Positions 1-7,236 of a DNA stretch of 11,870 nt are shown in pieces. How positions within the stretch are numbered: the stretch's first letter is position 1; the number at the start of each line of letters is the position of its first letter. The translations under genes were made by a program, and so were the position numbers. A model generated the notes under the pieces. It searched no databases, was not told where the DNA came from, and worked only from the letters and a program-made list of their open reading frames with translations. The DNA comes from JALYQB01 sp035640155 (GTDB lineage: Bacteria > Actinomycetota > Actinomycetes > Mycobacteriales > Pseudonocardiaceae). The stretch spans positions 1-11,870 of the forward strand of contig DASQWR010000161.1 of NCBI GenBank assembly GCA_035640155.1. The letters are read 5' to 3'.

Positions 1-1
1 C

Positions 2-2710
2 CGGTGGCACCGGCTCACCCGCGGTGCCGGTGGGATCGGCGGCCGGGCGTGGACCCGCCGGATGCGCGAGGCCCTGCTCACGGCAGTCGGCGCGGACCCG
101 CAGCAGCTGCCGCCCGGCATCCCCGGCGGCGCTCGCGCCCGCCTGAGCGGCACCCAGGCGCAGCGCGCGTTGCGGGCCGGGTACCTCGACCTGATACTCG
201 ACGTGGCCGCGGCCGACCTCGCTGCGGTGGTGGAGCCGGGACTGCCGGTGCTGGCATTCGAGGACGTCGGCACGGCGCTGGCCGAACTCGCCGCGGCCGC
301 GCTGGCCGCGGCCCTTGCGGTCGCCGTCACCGAGGTGTGCGGGGACGGCCCGCTCGAGGCGCACCTCGCCGTGATCGGAATGGGCAAGTGCGGCGGGTCC
401 GAGCTGAACTACGTCTCCGACGTCGACGTGGTCTTCGTCGCGGAAAGCGAGGACGAGCTGGCCACCGCGACCAAGCTCGCGGCGAGCATGATGCGCCTGG
501 CCGGGGCCGCGTGCTTCGAGGTGGACGCGGCGCTGCGGCCGGAGGGCAGGTCCGGGGCGCTGGTCCGCACCCTGGACGGGCACCTGACCTACTACCGCCG
601 GTGGGCGAAGACGTGGGAGTTCCAGGCACTGCTCAAGGCCCGCCCGATCGCCGGTGACCCCGAGCTCGGGGCGCGCTACGCCGAGGCGGTCGCCCCGCTG
701 GTCTGGGCAGCCGCGGACCGGGAAGACTTCGTCCCGGAGGTGCAGCGGATGCGCCGCCGGGTCACCGAGCACGTGCCCAGCGAGCTGGTGCACCGCGAGC
801 TCAAGCTGGGCCACGGGAGCCTGCGCGACGTGGAGTTCGCGGTGCAGCTGCTGCAGCTGGTGCACGGCCGGACCGACGAGCAGATCCGCCAGAAGCCCAC
901 CATCGAGGCACTGGCCGCACTCGCCGCAGGCGGCTACGTCGGGCGGGACGACGCGGCCAACCTCGCCGCGTCCTACCGGTTCCTGCGGTTGCTGGAGCAC
1001 CGGCTCCAGCTGCAGCGGATGCGCCGGACGCATCTGCTGCCCGCCGACGAGGACACCGCCGGCCTGCGGTGGCTCGCCCGCAGTGCCGGAATCCGCGCGG
1101 ACGGCCGGCGCGACACGGTCGCCGTGTTCCGGGCGGAGTACATCCGGCAGTCGCACCGGGTGCGGCGGCTGCACCAGAAGCTGTTCTACCGGCCGTTGCT
1201 GGAGGCGGTGGCCCGGATGCCCACCGAGGCGTACCGGCTGAGCCCGTCGTCGGCGCAGGCGCGGCTCGCCGCGCTGGGTTACGCCTCCCCCCAGGGCGCG
1301 CTCGGGCATCTCGCGGCGCTCACCGGCGGGATGTCGCGGGCAGCCGCGATCCAGACTGCGCTGCTCCCCGTCCTGCTCGACTTCCTCGCCGACACTCCGG
1401 ACCCCGACCGCGGGCTCGCCGCCTACCGGCGGGTCTCGGAGGCCCTCGACGAGACACCCTGGTACCTGCGGCTGCTGCGCGACGAGGGCGCCGTGGCCGA
1501 GCGACTGATGACGCTGCTCGGCACCTCCAGGATGGTGCCCGACCTGCTGGTGCGCGCACCCGAAGTGCTCCAGCTGCTCGGCGACCCCGCGGGGCTGGCC
1601 GGCCGTGACATCACCGAGGTGGCCACCTCGCTGCGCTCCACGGTGGCCCGCCACGACAACCCGGCGGTGGCGGTCGCTGCGGCTCGGGCGCTGCGCCGCC
1701 ACGAGTTGCTCCGCGTCGCCTGCGCCGACCTGCTGGGACTGCTCGACGTCGACGCCGTGTGCGCTGCACTGTCGTCGGTGTGGACCGCGGTGCTGAGCTC
1801 CGCCGTGGACGCGGCGCATCGGGCCGCGGTCGCCCGCCGGGGCGCGGAGCCGGCGCGGTTGGCCGTGATCGGGATGGGCCGGCTCGGCGGGGCCGAGCTG
1901 GGTTACGGCTCCGACGCCGACGTGATGTTCGTGTGCGACGCGGTGGGCGATGCCGACGAGACGGACGCGGTGCGGTTCGGGACCGCGGTCGCCGAGTCGG
2001 TGCGCAAGCTTCTCGGATCGCCCAGCCAGGACCCGCCACTGATCGTGGACACCGATCTGCGACCAGAGGGCAAGTCCGGGCCGCTGGTGCGCACGCTCGG
2101 CTCGTACCGCAAGTACTACGCGCAGTGGAGCCAGACCTGGGAGGCGCAGGCGCTGCTGCGGGCCACCCCCGTCGCCGGGGACACCGAGCTGGGCGAGCGG
2201 TTCATCCGGGCGATCGACCCGGTGCGTTATCCCGAGGGCGGGCTCAGCGCGGAGCGCGCCACGGAGATCCGGCGGATGAAGGCGCGGGTGGACTCCGAGC
2301 GACTGCCCCGTGGGGCCGACCGCACCACCCACACCAAGCTCGGTCGCGGCGGTCTCGCGGACGTCGAGTGGACGGCGCAGCTGCTGCAGCTGCAGCACGC
2401 CGCCGCGGTGCCCGCGCTGCGCACCCCCTCCACCGGGACTGCCCTGCGCGCCGCCGCGGACGCCGGACTGATCGCGACCGCCGACGCCGAGGCGCTCGAC
2501 GCCGGGTGGCACCTCGCGACCCGGGTCCGCAACGCGCTCACGCTGGTGCACGGCAAGCCCACCGACCAGCTGCCCACCTCCGGTCGTGAGCTGGCCGCGG
2601 TGGCCCGGGTGCTGGGCCATCCGGAGGGCGACCCGGGCGTGGTGGTGGACGAGTACCGGCGCGTCACCCGTCGCGCCCGCACCGTCGTGGAGCGCTCCTT
2701 CGGCTCCTGA
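2..2710 (+). CDS. glnE: Bifunctional glutamine synthetase adenylyltransferase / adenylyl-removing enzyme, 5' end missing
   Basis: This enzyme adds AMP to, and removes it from, a tyrosine of type I glutamine synthetase, tuning ammonia assimilation in the cytoplasm. The frame is open to the left edge of the window, so the ATG at 62 is an internal methionine and not the start. About 902 codons are visible; actinobacterial GlnE is roughly 1000 residues, so about 100 N-terminal residues are absent. Both nucleotidyltransferase domains are visible: GGSELNYVSDVDVVFV at 392-439 (adenylyl-removing half) and GGAELGYGSDADVMFV at 1886-1933 (adenylylating half), each with the paired aspartates (SDVD, SDAD) expected to bind metal. 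Each is followed by an RPEG(R/K)SG motif and a helical segment with KLG(H/R)G. It converges on glnA, whose product is the expected substrate, with one small gene between. Identification is firm; assignment of activity to each half rests on family knowledge. Confidence 0.97.
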   Translation, partial: RWHRLTRGAGGIGGRAWTRRMREALLTAVGADPQQLPPGIPGGARARLSGTQAQRALRAGYLDLILDVAAADLAAVVEPGLPVLAFEDVGTALAELAAAALAAALAVAVTEVCGDGPLEAHLAVIGMGKCGGSELNYVSDVDVVFVAESEDELATATKLAASMMRLAGAACFEVDAALRPEGRSGALVRTLDGHLTYYRRWAKTWEFQALLKARPIAGDPELGARYAEAVAPLVWAAADREDFVPEVQRMRRRVTEHVPSELVHRELKLGHGSLRDVEFAVQLLQLVHGRTDEQIRQKPTIEALAALAAGGYVGRDDAANLAASYRFLRLLEHRLQLQRMRRTHLLPADEDTAGLRWLARSAGIRADGRRDTVAVFRAEYIRQSHRVRRLHQKLFYRPLLEAVARMPTEAYRLSPSSAQARLAALGYASPQGALGHLAALTGGMSRAAAIQTALLPVLLDFLADTPDPDRGLAAYRRVSEALDETPWYLRLLRDEGAVAERLMTLLGTSRMVPDLLVRAPEVLQLLGDPAGLAGRDITEVATSLRSTVARHDNPAVAVAAARALRRHELLRVACADLLGLLDVDAVCAALSSVWTAVLSSAVDAAHRAAVARRGAEPARLAVIGMGRLGGAELGYGSDADVMFVCDAVGDADETDAVRFGTAVAESVRKLLGSPSQDPPLIVDTDLRPEGKSGPLVRTLGSYRKYYAQWSQTWEAQALLRATPVAGDTELGERFIRAIDPVRYPEGGLSAERATEIRRMKARVDSERLPRGADRTTHTKLGRGGLADVEWTAQLLQLQHAAAVPALRTPSTGTALRAAADAGLIATADAEALDAGWHLATRVRNALTLVHGKPTDQLPTSGRELAAVARVLGHPEGDPGVVVDEYRRVTRRARTVVERSFGS

Positions 2711-2726
2711 GCAGCCCGCCACCCTA

Positions 2727-2752
2727 CGGCCACCCTCGCGCAACGGTGGCCG
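2727..2752 (+). terminator. Hairpin 17 nt after glnE, likely terminator
   Basis: CGGCCACC (2727-2734) pairs perfectly with GGTGGCCG (2745-2752) around a 10-nt loop, an 8-bp GC-rich stem just after the glnE stop. No U-run follows, which is common for actinobacterial terminators. Function is inferred from structure and position only. Confidence 0.55.
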
Positions 2753-2760
2753 GCAGGTCT

Positions 2761-2779
2761 GGTTCCCTGTCGGGGAACC
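2761..2779 (+). terminator. Second short hairpin after glnE
   Basis: GGTTCCC (2761-2767) and GGGAACC (2773-2779) form a perfect 7-bp stem with a 5-nt loop, nine bases after the first hairpin. It may be the second part of a tandem terminator, or a protein-binding palindrome upstream of the next gene. No poly-T tract follows. Confidence 0.4.
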
Positions 2780-2879
2780 GCTTGAGTGATCCGGCCGCCG
2801 GCGGCATCGGCGCCGGTAGGTTGTTGTCGTCGCTGTTCGAACGCGACATCGCTCCGACACCAGGTGAAGGGAGATGGCC

Positions 2880-3215
2880 ATGCTCGAGAACGACGCCCGG
2901 AGGATCGCCGCCGCGATCGAGGATGGTGTCAACACCGGCACCGCCTCCGGCCAGGGAGTCACGGCGACGGTCGACGTCAAGCGCTGGCAACCGAGCACCA
3001 CTGCTCCCGGCGCAGGTCGCCCGTTCTTCACCACGTACAAGATCCAAATCAACGACGGCACGCGGGTCGCTGCCCTCGATCTGGACCAAGCAAGGGCACT
3101 GCTCGAAGACATGCAGCCGGGTTGGGACCCGGATCGGCTCTTCGACGCCATCCGCTCCCGCAATGTGCCCGTTGAGGATGCACCCGTTGAGGATGCAACT
3201 GAATCGCCAACGTGA
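2880..3215 (+). CDS. Small hypothetical protein with repeated acidic C-terminal tail
   Basis: I do not recognise this 111-residue protein. An ATG at 2874 is also in frame, but the ribosome-binding sequence AAGGGAG ends at 2873, directly against it. The ATG at 2880 has a six-base spacer and is the better start (MLENDARRIAAAI). The protein has no signal peptide or membrane segment. It begins with an amphipathic-looking helix, has a central strand-like part (VTATVDVKRW, then FFTTYKIQIND), then a helical part with a WDPDRLFDAI segment. It ends in an acidic tail made of a perfect duplication, PVEDA-PVEDA (residues 97-106). By eye its codons are less GC-rich than those of glnE and glnA. It sits between the convergent glnE and glnA genes, where mycobacteria, as I recall them, have no gene, so recent acquisition is possible. 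A TAGGTT at 2817-2822 is a possible -10. Coding status is supported by the ribosome-binding site and codon bias; function is unknown. Confidence 0.72.
   Translation: MLENDARRIAAAIEDGVNTGTASGQGVTATVDVKRWQPSTTAPGAGRPFFTTYKIQINDGTRVAALDLDQARALLEDMQPGWDPDRLFDAIRSRNVPVEDAPVEDATESPT
3168..3197 (+). repeat. Perfect 15-bp tandem duplication inside the small gene
   Basis: CCCGTTGAGGATGCA occurs twice back to back (3168-3182 and 3183-3197) with no mismatch. The unit is five codons in frame and encodes PVEDA twice, so a change in copy number would lengthen or shorten the acidic tail without breaking the frame. Confidence 0.95.
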
Positions 3216-3302
3216 GCCGAGGGTGACGTGCCTGTCGGCCCATTCGCAACCGCAGCGGTCCGTAGTCCCCAACCAGAAATCGCAGATCGAGCGCCTCAGG
3301 GA

Positions 3303-4727
3303 TCAGACGTCGTAGTACAGCTCGAACTCGTAGGGGTGCGGACGCAGCCGCAGCGGGTCGATCTCCCCCTCGCGCTTGAGCGAGATCCAGGTCTCGATCA
3401 GGTCGGGGGTGAAGACACCGCCCTGGAGCAGGTAGTCGTGGTCGTTTTCCAACCGGTCGATCACCGCGGACAGCGACGAGGGCACCTGGGCGACGTCCTT
3501 GGCCTCCTCGGGCGGCAGCTCGTAGAGGTCCTTGTCGATCGGGGCTGCCGGCTCGTAGGAGTTCTTGATGCCGTCCAGGCCGGCCATCATCATCGCCGTG
3601 AATGCCAGGTACGGGTTTCCCGAGGAGTCGGGGCAGCGGAACTCCAGGCGCTTGGCCTTCGGGTTGTTGCCCGTGATCGGGATCCGGATGCAGGCCGACC
3701 GGTTGCGCTGCGAGTACACCAGGTTGACCGGTGCCTCGAAGCCGGGGACCAGCCGGTGGTAGGAGTTCACGGTCGGGTTGGTGAACGCCAGCAGCGACGG
3801 GGCGTGGTGCAGGATTCCCCCGATGTAGTGCCGTGCGGTGTCCGACAGCCCCGCGTAGCCGGACTCGTCGTGGAACAGCGGCTTGCCGTCCAGCCACAGC
3901 GACTGGTGGCAGTGCATTCCCGAGCCGTTGTCGCCGAACAGCGGCTTCGGCATGAAGGTCACGGTGCGCCCGGCCTGCCACGCGGTGTTCTTCACGATGT
4001 ACTTGTAGAGCTGCAGGTCGTCGGCGGCGTGCAGCAGCGTGTTGAACTTGTAGTTGATCTCCGCCTGGCCGGCGGTGCCCACCTCGTGGTGCGCCTTCTC
4101 CACGCTGAACCCCGCAGCGATCAGGTTGGTGACGATCGCGTTCCGCAGGTCGGCGAAGTGGTCGGTCGGCGGCACCGGGAAGTAGCCACCCTTGTAGTTG
4201 ACCTTGTAGCCCTTGTTGCCGCCGTCCTCGTCGGCGCCGGTGTTCCACCAGCCCGCAACGGAGTCGATCTCGTGGAACGCCGAGCTCGGCGTCGTCTCGA
4301 AGCGGATCGAGTCGAACATGTAGAACTCGGCCTCGGGACCGAAGAACGCGGTGTCCGCGATGCCGGTGGAGGTCAGGTACTCCTCACCCTTGCGGGCAAC
4401 GTTGCGCGGGTCGCGGCTGTAGGGCTCGCGGGTGAACGGGTCGTGCACGAAGAAGTTGATGTTCAGGGTCTTCTGCGCGCGGAACGGGTCGAGCCGGGCC
4501 GTTGCCGGGTCGGGCAGCAGGAGCATGTCCGACTCGTGGATCGACTGGAAGCCGCGCACCGACGACCCGTCGAACGCGAGGCCCTCCTCGTAGATGTCCG
4601 CGTCGAAGAATGCCGCGGGCACGGTGAAGTGCTGCATGATGCCCGGCAGGTCGCAGAACCGGACGTCGACGAACTCGACGCCCTCGTCGGCGATGAAGCG
4701 CAGGACTTCGTCGGAGTTGGTGAACAC
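3303..4727 (-). CDS. glnA: Glutamine synthetase, type I (GlnA1-like)
   Basis: It makes glutamine from glutamate, ammonia and ATP as a cytoplasmic dodecamer. At 474 residues it has full family length. Visible motifs: DGSS (53-56), GPEAEFYMFD (130-139) with metal-ligand glutamates 132 and 134, HHEVGTAGQAEINYKF (213-228) with E215 and E223, GDNGSGMHCHQS (265-276) with H272, NRSA (342-345) and RLEFRCPD (360-367). Tyr402 in DLYELPPEE is the expected adenylylation site, which fits the nearby glnE and marks a regulated type I-beta enzyme. The start is GTG (4725-4727), with GAAGGAG eight bases upstream; the N-terminus MFTNSDEVLRFIADE agrees with family starts. Divergent from the RDD gene and convergent with the small gene and glnE. 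A GlnR box lies upstream. The position corresponds to the essential mycobacterial glnA1. Confidence 0.98.
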   Translation of the reverse strand: MFTNSDEVLRFIADEGVEFVDVRFCDLPGIMQHFTVPAAFFDADIYEEGLAFDGSSVRGFQSIHESDMLLLPDPATARLDPFRAQKTLNINFFVHDPFTREPYSRDPRNVARKGEEYLTSTGIADTAFFGPEAEFYMFDSIRFETTPSSAFHEIDSVAGWWNTGADEDGGNKGYKVNYKGGYFPVPPTDHFADLRNAIVTNLIAAGFSVEKAHHEVGTAGQAEINYKFNTLLHAADDLQLYKYIVKNTAWQAGRTVTFMPKPLFGDNGSGMHCHQSLWLDGKPLFHDESGYAGLSDTARHYIGGILHHAPSLLAFTNPTVNSYHRLVPGFEAPVNLVYSQRNRSACIRIPITGNNPKAKRLEFRCPDSSGNPYLAFTAMMMAGLDGIKNSYEPAAPIDKDLYELPPEEAKDVAQVPSSLSAVIDRLENDHDYLLQGGVFTPDLIETWISLKREGEIDPLRLRPHPYEFELYYDV

Positions 4728-4790
4728 CTTCGTTGCTCCTTCGTCCGCTCGGCTGCTCGACCGGGTGGCGCCGGCGCGAGCCGTGCGTGC

Positions 4791-4819
4791 AACCTAGGAG
4801 GGCGGTGTTGCCCGGTCAT
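4791..4819 (-). promoter_or_regulatory. Candidate glnA promoter
   Basis: On the minus strand, ATGACC (4819-4814) is followed after 17 bases by TAGGTT (4796-4791), which fits the actinobacterial TAnnnT -10 pattern. Transcription would start near 4784, giving a leader of roughly 57 bases before the GTG at 4727. The -35 lies within the GlnR box. Confidence 0.5.
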
Positions 4820-4844
4820 CACCCGAATGTTTCCCAGAGGTTAA
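4807..4844 (-). promoter_or_regulatory. GlnR-type operator upstream of glnA
   Basis: Reading the minus strand, four 5-mers occur with exact six-base spacing: TTAAC (4844-4840), GAAAC (4833-4829), GTGAT (4822-4818) and GCAAC (4811-4807). The actinobacterial GlnR consensus is gTnAc-n6-GaAAc repeated twice. Here three boxes each miss one position and GAAAC is exact. The near half overlaps the candidate -35 of glnA. GlnR is the global nitrogen regulator of non-pathogenic and pathogenic actinomycetes alike, so control of glnA by nitrogen supply is inferred. Whether GlnR activates or represses here cannot be read from the sequence. Confidence 0.8.
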
Positions 4845-4906
4845 CGGACCCGAGCTGTGGTTACCGCCGCACCTGCCGCGCGGCGCAGCACGAGGAGCCC
4901 CGGAAC

Positions 4907-4918
4907 TATCCTGGCCGG
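4907..4918 (+). promoter_or_regulatory. Candidate -10 for a leaderless RDD-gene transcript
   Basis: TATCCT (4907-4912) fits TAnnnT and ends six bases before the GTG start at 4919. That is the spacing expected if transcription begins at or within a base of the start codon. No Shine-Dalgarno sequence stands at proper distance, which supports a leaderless mRNA. Confidence 0.5.
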
Positions 4919-5356
4919 GTGAACCGGTGGACGCAGACGGAGCCCTCGCGACCCGACGGCGGCCGTTCGGTGCAGGACTACCCAGGGCAGCGCCTCGGCC
5001 TGCCGGAGCACGGCACGGGGTCGGTGGCCGGCTTCGGGTCCCGGTTCGCCGCGATCGCGGTGGACTGGTTGCCCTGCGCGATTGTCGCGGGTCTGCTCAC
5101 GGTCAACCCGGCCTTCTCCACGCTGGCCCTGTTCGCGGCGCTGACTGCACTCTCGGTGGGCCTGACCGGCCGGAGCCCGGGGCACGCGATGCTGGGACTG
5201 CGGGTTGCCACCCTCGACGGAAAGCAAGTCGGCTTCGGCGCCGCCGTGATCCGCACCGTCCTGCTCTGCCTGGCGATTCCGCCGCTGGTGTACAACGCCG
5301 ACGGACGCGGGCTGCACGACCGGGCCGCCGGCACGATCGTGCAGCGCACCCGCTGA
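4919..5356 (+). CDS. RDD family membrane protein
   Basis: A small integral membrane protein of 145 residues with unknown biochemical role; some RDD proteins are linked to ion or solute movement. The frame is open further upstream, but the GTG at 4919 gives the N-terminus MNRWTQTEPS, and the region before it is non-coding promoter sequence. The first 38 residues are hydrophilic. Then come the family landmarks: Arg42 in SRFAAIAVD, Asp49, and Asp134 in LHDRAAGT. Hydrophobic stretches lie near residues 43-62, 64-85 and 107-125. The GRSPGHAMLGLRV segment (85-97) is typical of the family. It diverges from glnA and ends 13 bases from the convergent DUF4191 gene. This is the position of Rv2219A in Mycobacterium tuberculosis, also an RDD protein, so the gene belongs to the ancestral block. 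Confidence 0.87.
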   Translation: MNRWTQTEPSRPDGGRSVQDYPGQRLGLPEHGTGSVAGFGSRFAAIAVDWLPCAIVAGLLTVNPAFSTLALFAALTALSVGLTGRSPGHAMLGLRVATLDGKQVGFGAAVIRTVLLCLAIPPLVYNADGRGLHDRAAGTIVQRTR

Positions 5357-5369
5357 GGTCAACACGGCG

Positions 5370-6125
5370 TCAGCGGCGCCGGACGGTGCGCTGCAGGTTG
5401 CGGAGCTTGGCTCCTTGCGGGACGGGGCCCTTGGGCATTGCCGCGCCCCGGCTGTCGAGGACCGAGAGCCGCTGCTCCAGGCTCTCGATCTGCGCGGCGG
5501 TGACGTTGCGCGGCAGCTTGGTCATGTGTCGCTGCAGCTTCGCCAGCGGCACCTGGCCCTCGTCGTTGCCGATCATCACGTCGTAGATCGGCGTCTTTCC
5601 GACCAGCCGGGCGACCCGCTTCTTCTCCTGGGCCAGCAGCGGCTTGACCCGGTGCGGTGCGCCCTCGGCGACCAGCACCACGCCGGGCAGCCCGAGCACC
5701 CGGTGCACGGCGTCGAGGTGCGTCGTGCCGGCGACGGCGGGAGTGACCTTCCACCGGCGGCCGCGCAGGTTCTCCAGCGCCCAGGCCGCCGCGCCCGGTT
5801 GGCCGTCGGCTTTGGCGTAGACGTTGCGTTGCACCCGTCGGCCGAACACGCTCACCGCCCCGAGCAAACCGAACGCGATCCCGATCGGCAGGAAGACCCA
5901 CTGCTGCCCGAAGAGGAAGCCGAGGCCGAGCACGACGGCGACGATGGCGAGGAAGACACCGACCATCCACGGCAGCAACGCCTTGTCCTCGCGGCGCTGC
6001 ACCTTGAACGCCTCGACGATCTGCTTGCGACGCTGGCGCGACGCCGCGCGCTTCGCCTGCTTGGCGGCCTTTGCCGCCTTCGGGTCCTTCTTCGGGTCCT
6101 TCGCGGCGTCCTTCTTCGCGGCCAT
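5370..6125 (-). CDS. DUF4191 family membrane protein
   Basis: A conserved actinobacterial protein of unknown function, 251 residues, corresponding in position to mycobacterial Rv2219. The N-terminus is strongly basic (KKDAAKDPKKDPKAAKAAKQAKR, about residues 4-26, described here in part). Two closely spaced membrane segments follow, near residues 51-72 and 76-95, joined by FGQQ. The remaining 155 residues are soluble and begin with GRRVQRNVYAKADGQPGAAAW. The frame stays open far upstream through lipA's antisense register, but the ATG at 6125 with the MAAKKD start lies five bases after the lipA stop and is clearly right. AAGG stands four bases before it. A TACACT seven bases upstream could also act as the -10 of a leaderless transcript, though it overlaps lipA's last codons. 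It is probably cotranscribed with lipA. The soluble part has no motif I can assign. Confidence 0.9.
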   Translation of the reverse strand: MAAKKDAAKDPKKDPKAAKAAKQAKRAASRQRRKQIVEAFKVQRREDKALLPWMVGVFLAIVAVVLGLGFLFGQQWVFLPIGIAFGLLGAVSVFGRRVQRNVYAKADGQPGAAAWALENLRGRRWKVTPAVAGTTHLDAVHRVLGLPGVVLVAEGAPHRVKPLLAQEKKRVARLVGKTPIYDVMIGNDEGQVPLAKLQRHMTKLPRNVTAAQIESLEQRLSVLDSRGAAMPKGPVPQGAKLRNLQRTVRRR

Positions 6126-6130
6126 GGACC

Positions 6131-7177
6131 TTAGTGTATGTGCCCGGTCCATCCGCCGGACGGTGTGAGCGTCCGGGGACTCTCGAGCAGGCTCGACGCC
6201 TCCTGGGTGGCGGGGCCGGCCTCGGCGAGGTGCACCAGGTGTTCGGATATCCGCCCGTCGCGGCGGGTGACGGCCTGCGCGTAGAGCCGGCCGGCCCGGT
6301 AGGAGGATCGGACCAGGGGGCCCGCCATCACACCGGCGAAGCCCAGCCGCTCGCCGGCCCGCGCGTGCTCCACGAACTCCTCCGGGCGCACCCAGCGCTG
6401 CACCGGGTGATGGCGCGGCGACGGGCGCAGGTACTGGGTGATGGTGAGGATGTCGCAGCCTGCGGTGCGCAGGTCGGTCATCGCGACCGTGACCTCGTCC
6501 GGGTCCTCGCCCATCCCCAGGATCAGGTTGGACTTCGTGACCAGCCCGGCGTCGCGGGCACGGGTGAGCACGTCGAGGGAGCGTTCGTAACGGAAACCGG
6601 GGCGGATCCGCCTGAACACCCGCGGCACCGTCTCCAGGTTGTGTGCGAGCACCTCCGGCGTCGAGCCGAACACCTCGGCGAGCTGCGCGGCATCGGCCGT
6701 GAAGTCGGGAATGAGCAGCTCGACGCCGGTGCCGGGGTTCAGTGCGTGGATCTGGCGCACCGTCTCGGCGTAGAGCCAGGCGCCACCGTCGGGCAGGTCG
6801 TCGCGGGCGACCCCGGTGACGGTGGAGTACCGCAGTCCCATCGCTTGCACCGACTCCGCGACCCGGCGCGGCTCGTCGCGGTCCAGCACGGTTGGACGGC
6901 CGGTGTCGATCTGGCAGAAGTCGCAGCGGCGGGTGCACTGGTCGCCGCCGATGAGGAAGGTCGCCTCGCGGTCTTCCCAGCACTCGTAGATGTTGGGGCA
7001 GCCCGCCGCCTGGCAGACGGTGTGCAGCCCCTCCCGGCGCACCAGCCTCTCGAGCGCGGTGTACTCCGGTCCCCGCTTCGCCCGGGTACGGATCCAGGGC
7101 GGCTTGCGCTCGATCGGCGTCTCGCTGTTGCGCGCCTCCAGGCGCAGCAGTTTGCGGCCTTCCGGTGCGGCGGTCAC
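6131..7177 (-). CDS. lipA: Lipoyl synthase
   Basis: A radical-SAM enzyme that inserts two sulfur atoms into the octanoyl group attached to lipoyl domains. The auxiliary iron-sulfur cluster cysteines are C55, C60 and C66 (CQAAGCPNIYEC). The radical-SAM cluster cysteines are C81, C85 and C88 (CTRRCDFC). The conserved RSSY serine is at about 291. The start is GTG (7175-7177); MTAAPEGRKLLRLEARN matches known actinobacterial N-termini. At 348 residues it is longer than the mycobacterial enzyme (about 311): about 40 residues after the conserved GRLYAQAV (residue 304 on) form an extra tail, RISEHLVHLAEAG and beyond. DUF4191 follows after five bases and the SDR gene precedes after 44. lipB, usually adjacent, is about 2 kb away. 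Its product would serve the E2 protein whose gene end is at the right edge. Confidence 0.98.
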   Translation of the reverse strand: MTAAPEGRKLLRLEARNSETPIERKPPWIRTRAKRGPEYTALERLVRREGLHTVCQAAGCPNIYECWEDREATFLIGGDQCTRRCDFCQIDTGRPTVLDRDEPRRVAESVQAMGLRYSTVTGVARDDLPDGGAWLYAETVRQIHALNPGTGVELLIPDFTADAAQLAEVFGSTPEVLAHNLETVPRVFRRIRPGFRYERSLDVLTRARDAGLVTKSNLILGMGEDPDEVTVAMTDLRTAGCDILTITQYLRPSPRHHPVQRWVRPEEFVEHARAGERLGFAGVMAGPLVRSSYRAGRLYAQAVTRRDGRISEHLVHLAEAGPATQEASSLLESPRTLTPSGGWTGHIH

Positions 7178-7185
7178 AGCGCTCG

Positions 7186-7191
7186 ACCCTA
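7186..7191 (-). promoter_or_regulatory. Candidate -10 just upstream of lipA
   Basis: TAGGGT (7191-7186) on the minus strand fits TAnnnT and lies eight bases before the GTG start of lipA, so the transcript could be leaderless or have a one- to two-base leader. It is formed at the edge of the tandem repeat. No convincing -35 or Shine-Dalgarno is seen. Confidence 0.35.
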
Positions 7192-7236
7192 CGCCGGATC
7201 AGGCCTACGCCGGATCAGGCCCTATGCCGGGTCGGG
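7188..7236. repeat. 16-bp tandem repeat, two perfect copies plus one diverged
   Basis: CCTACGCCGGATCAGG occurs at 7188-7203 and 7204-7219 with no mismatch. A third copy at 7221-7236 has three differences and contains the end and stop codon of the SDR gene. The array fills nearly all of the gap between the SDR gene and lipA, suggesting that the 3' end of the SDR gene was duplicated by slippage. Confidence 0.9.

Noticed and set aside
3216..3302. Possible terminator between the small gene and glnA
   Set aside because: I could not find a convincing hairpin in this convergent gap by eye.
3228..4844. 538-codon open frame on the + strand over glnA
   Set aside because: Antisense shadow of glnA, valine/arginine-rich, with no start signal.
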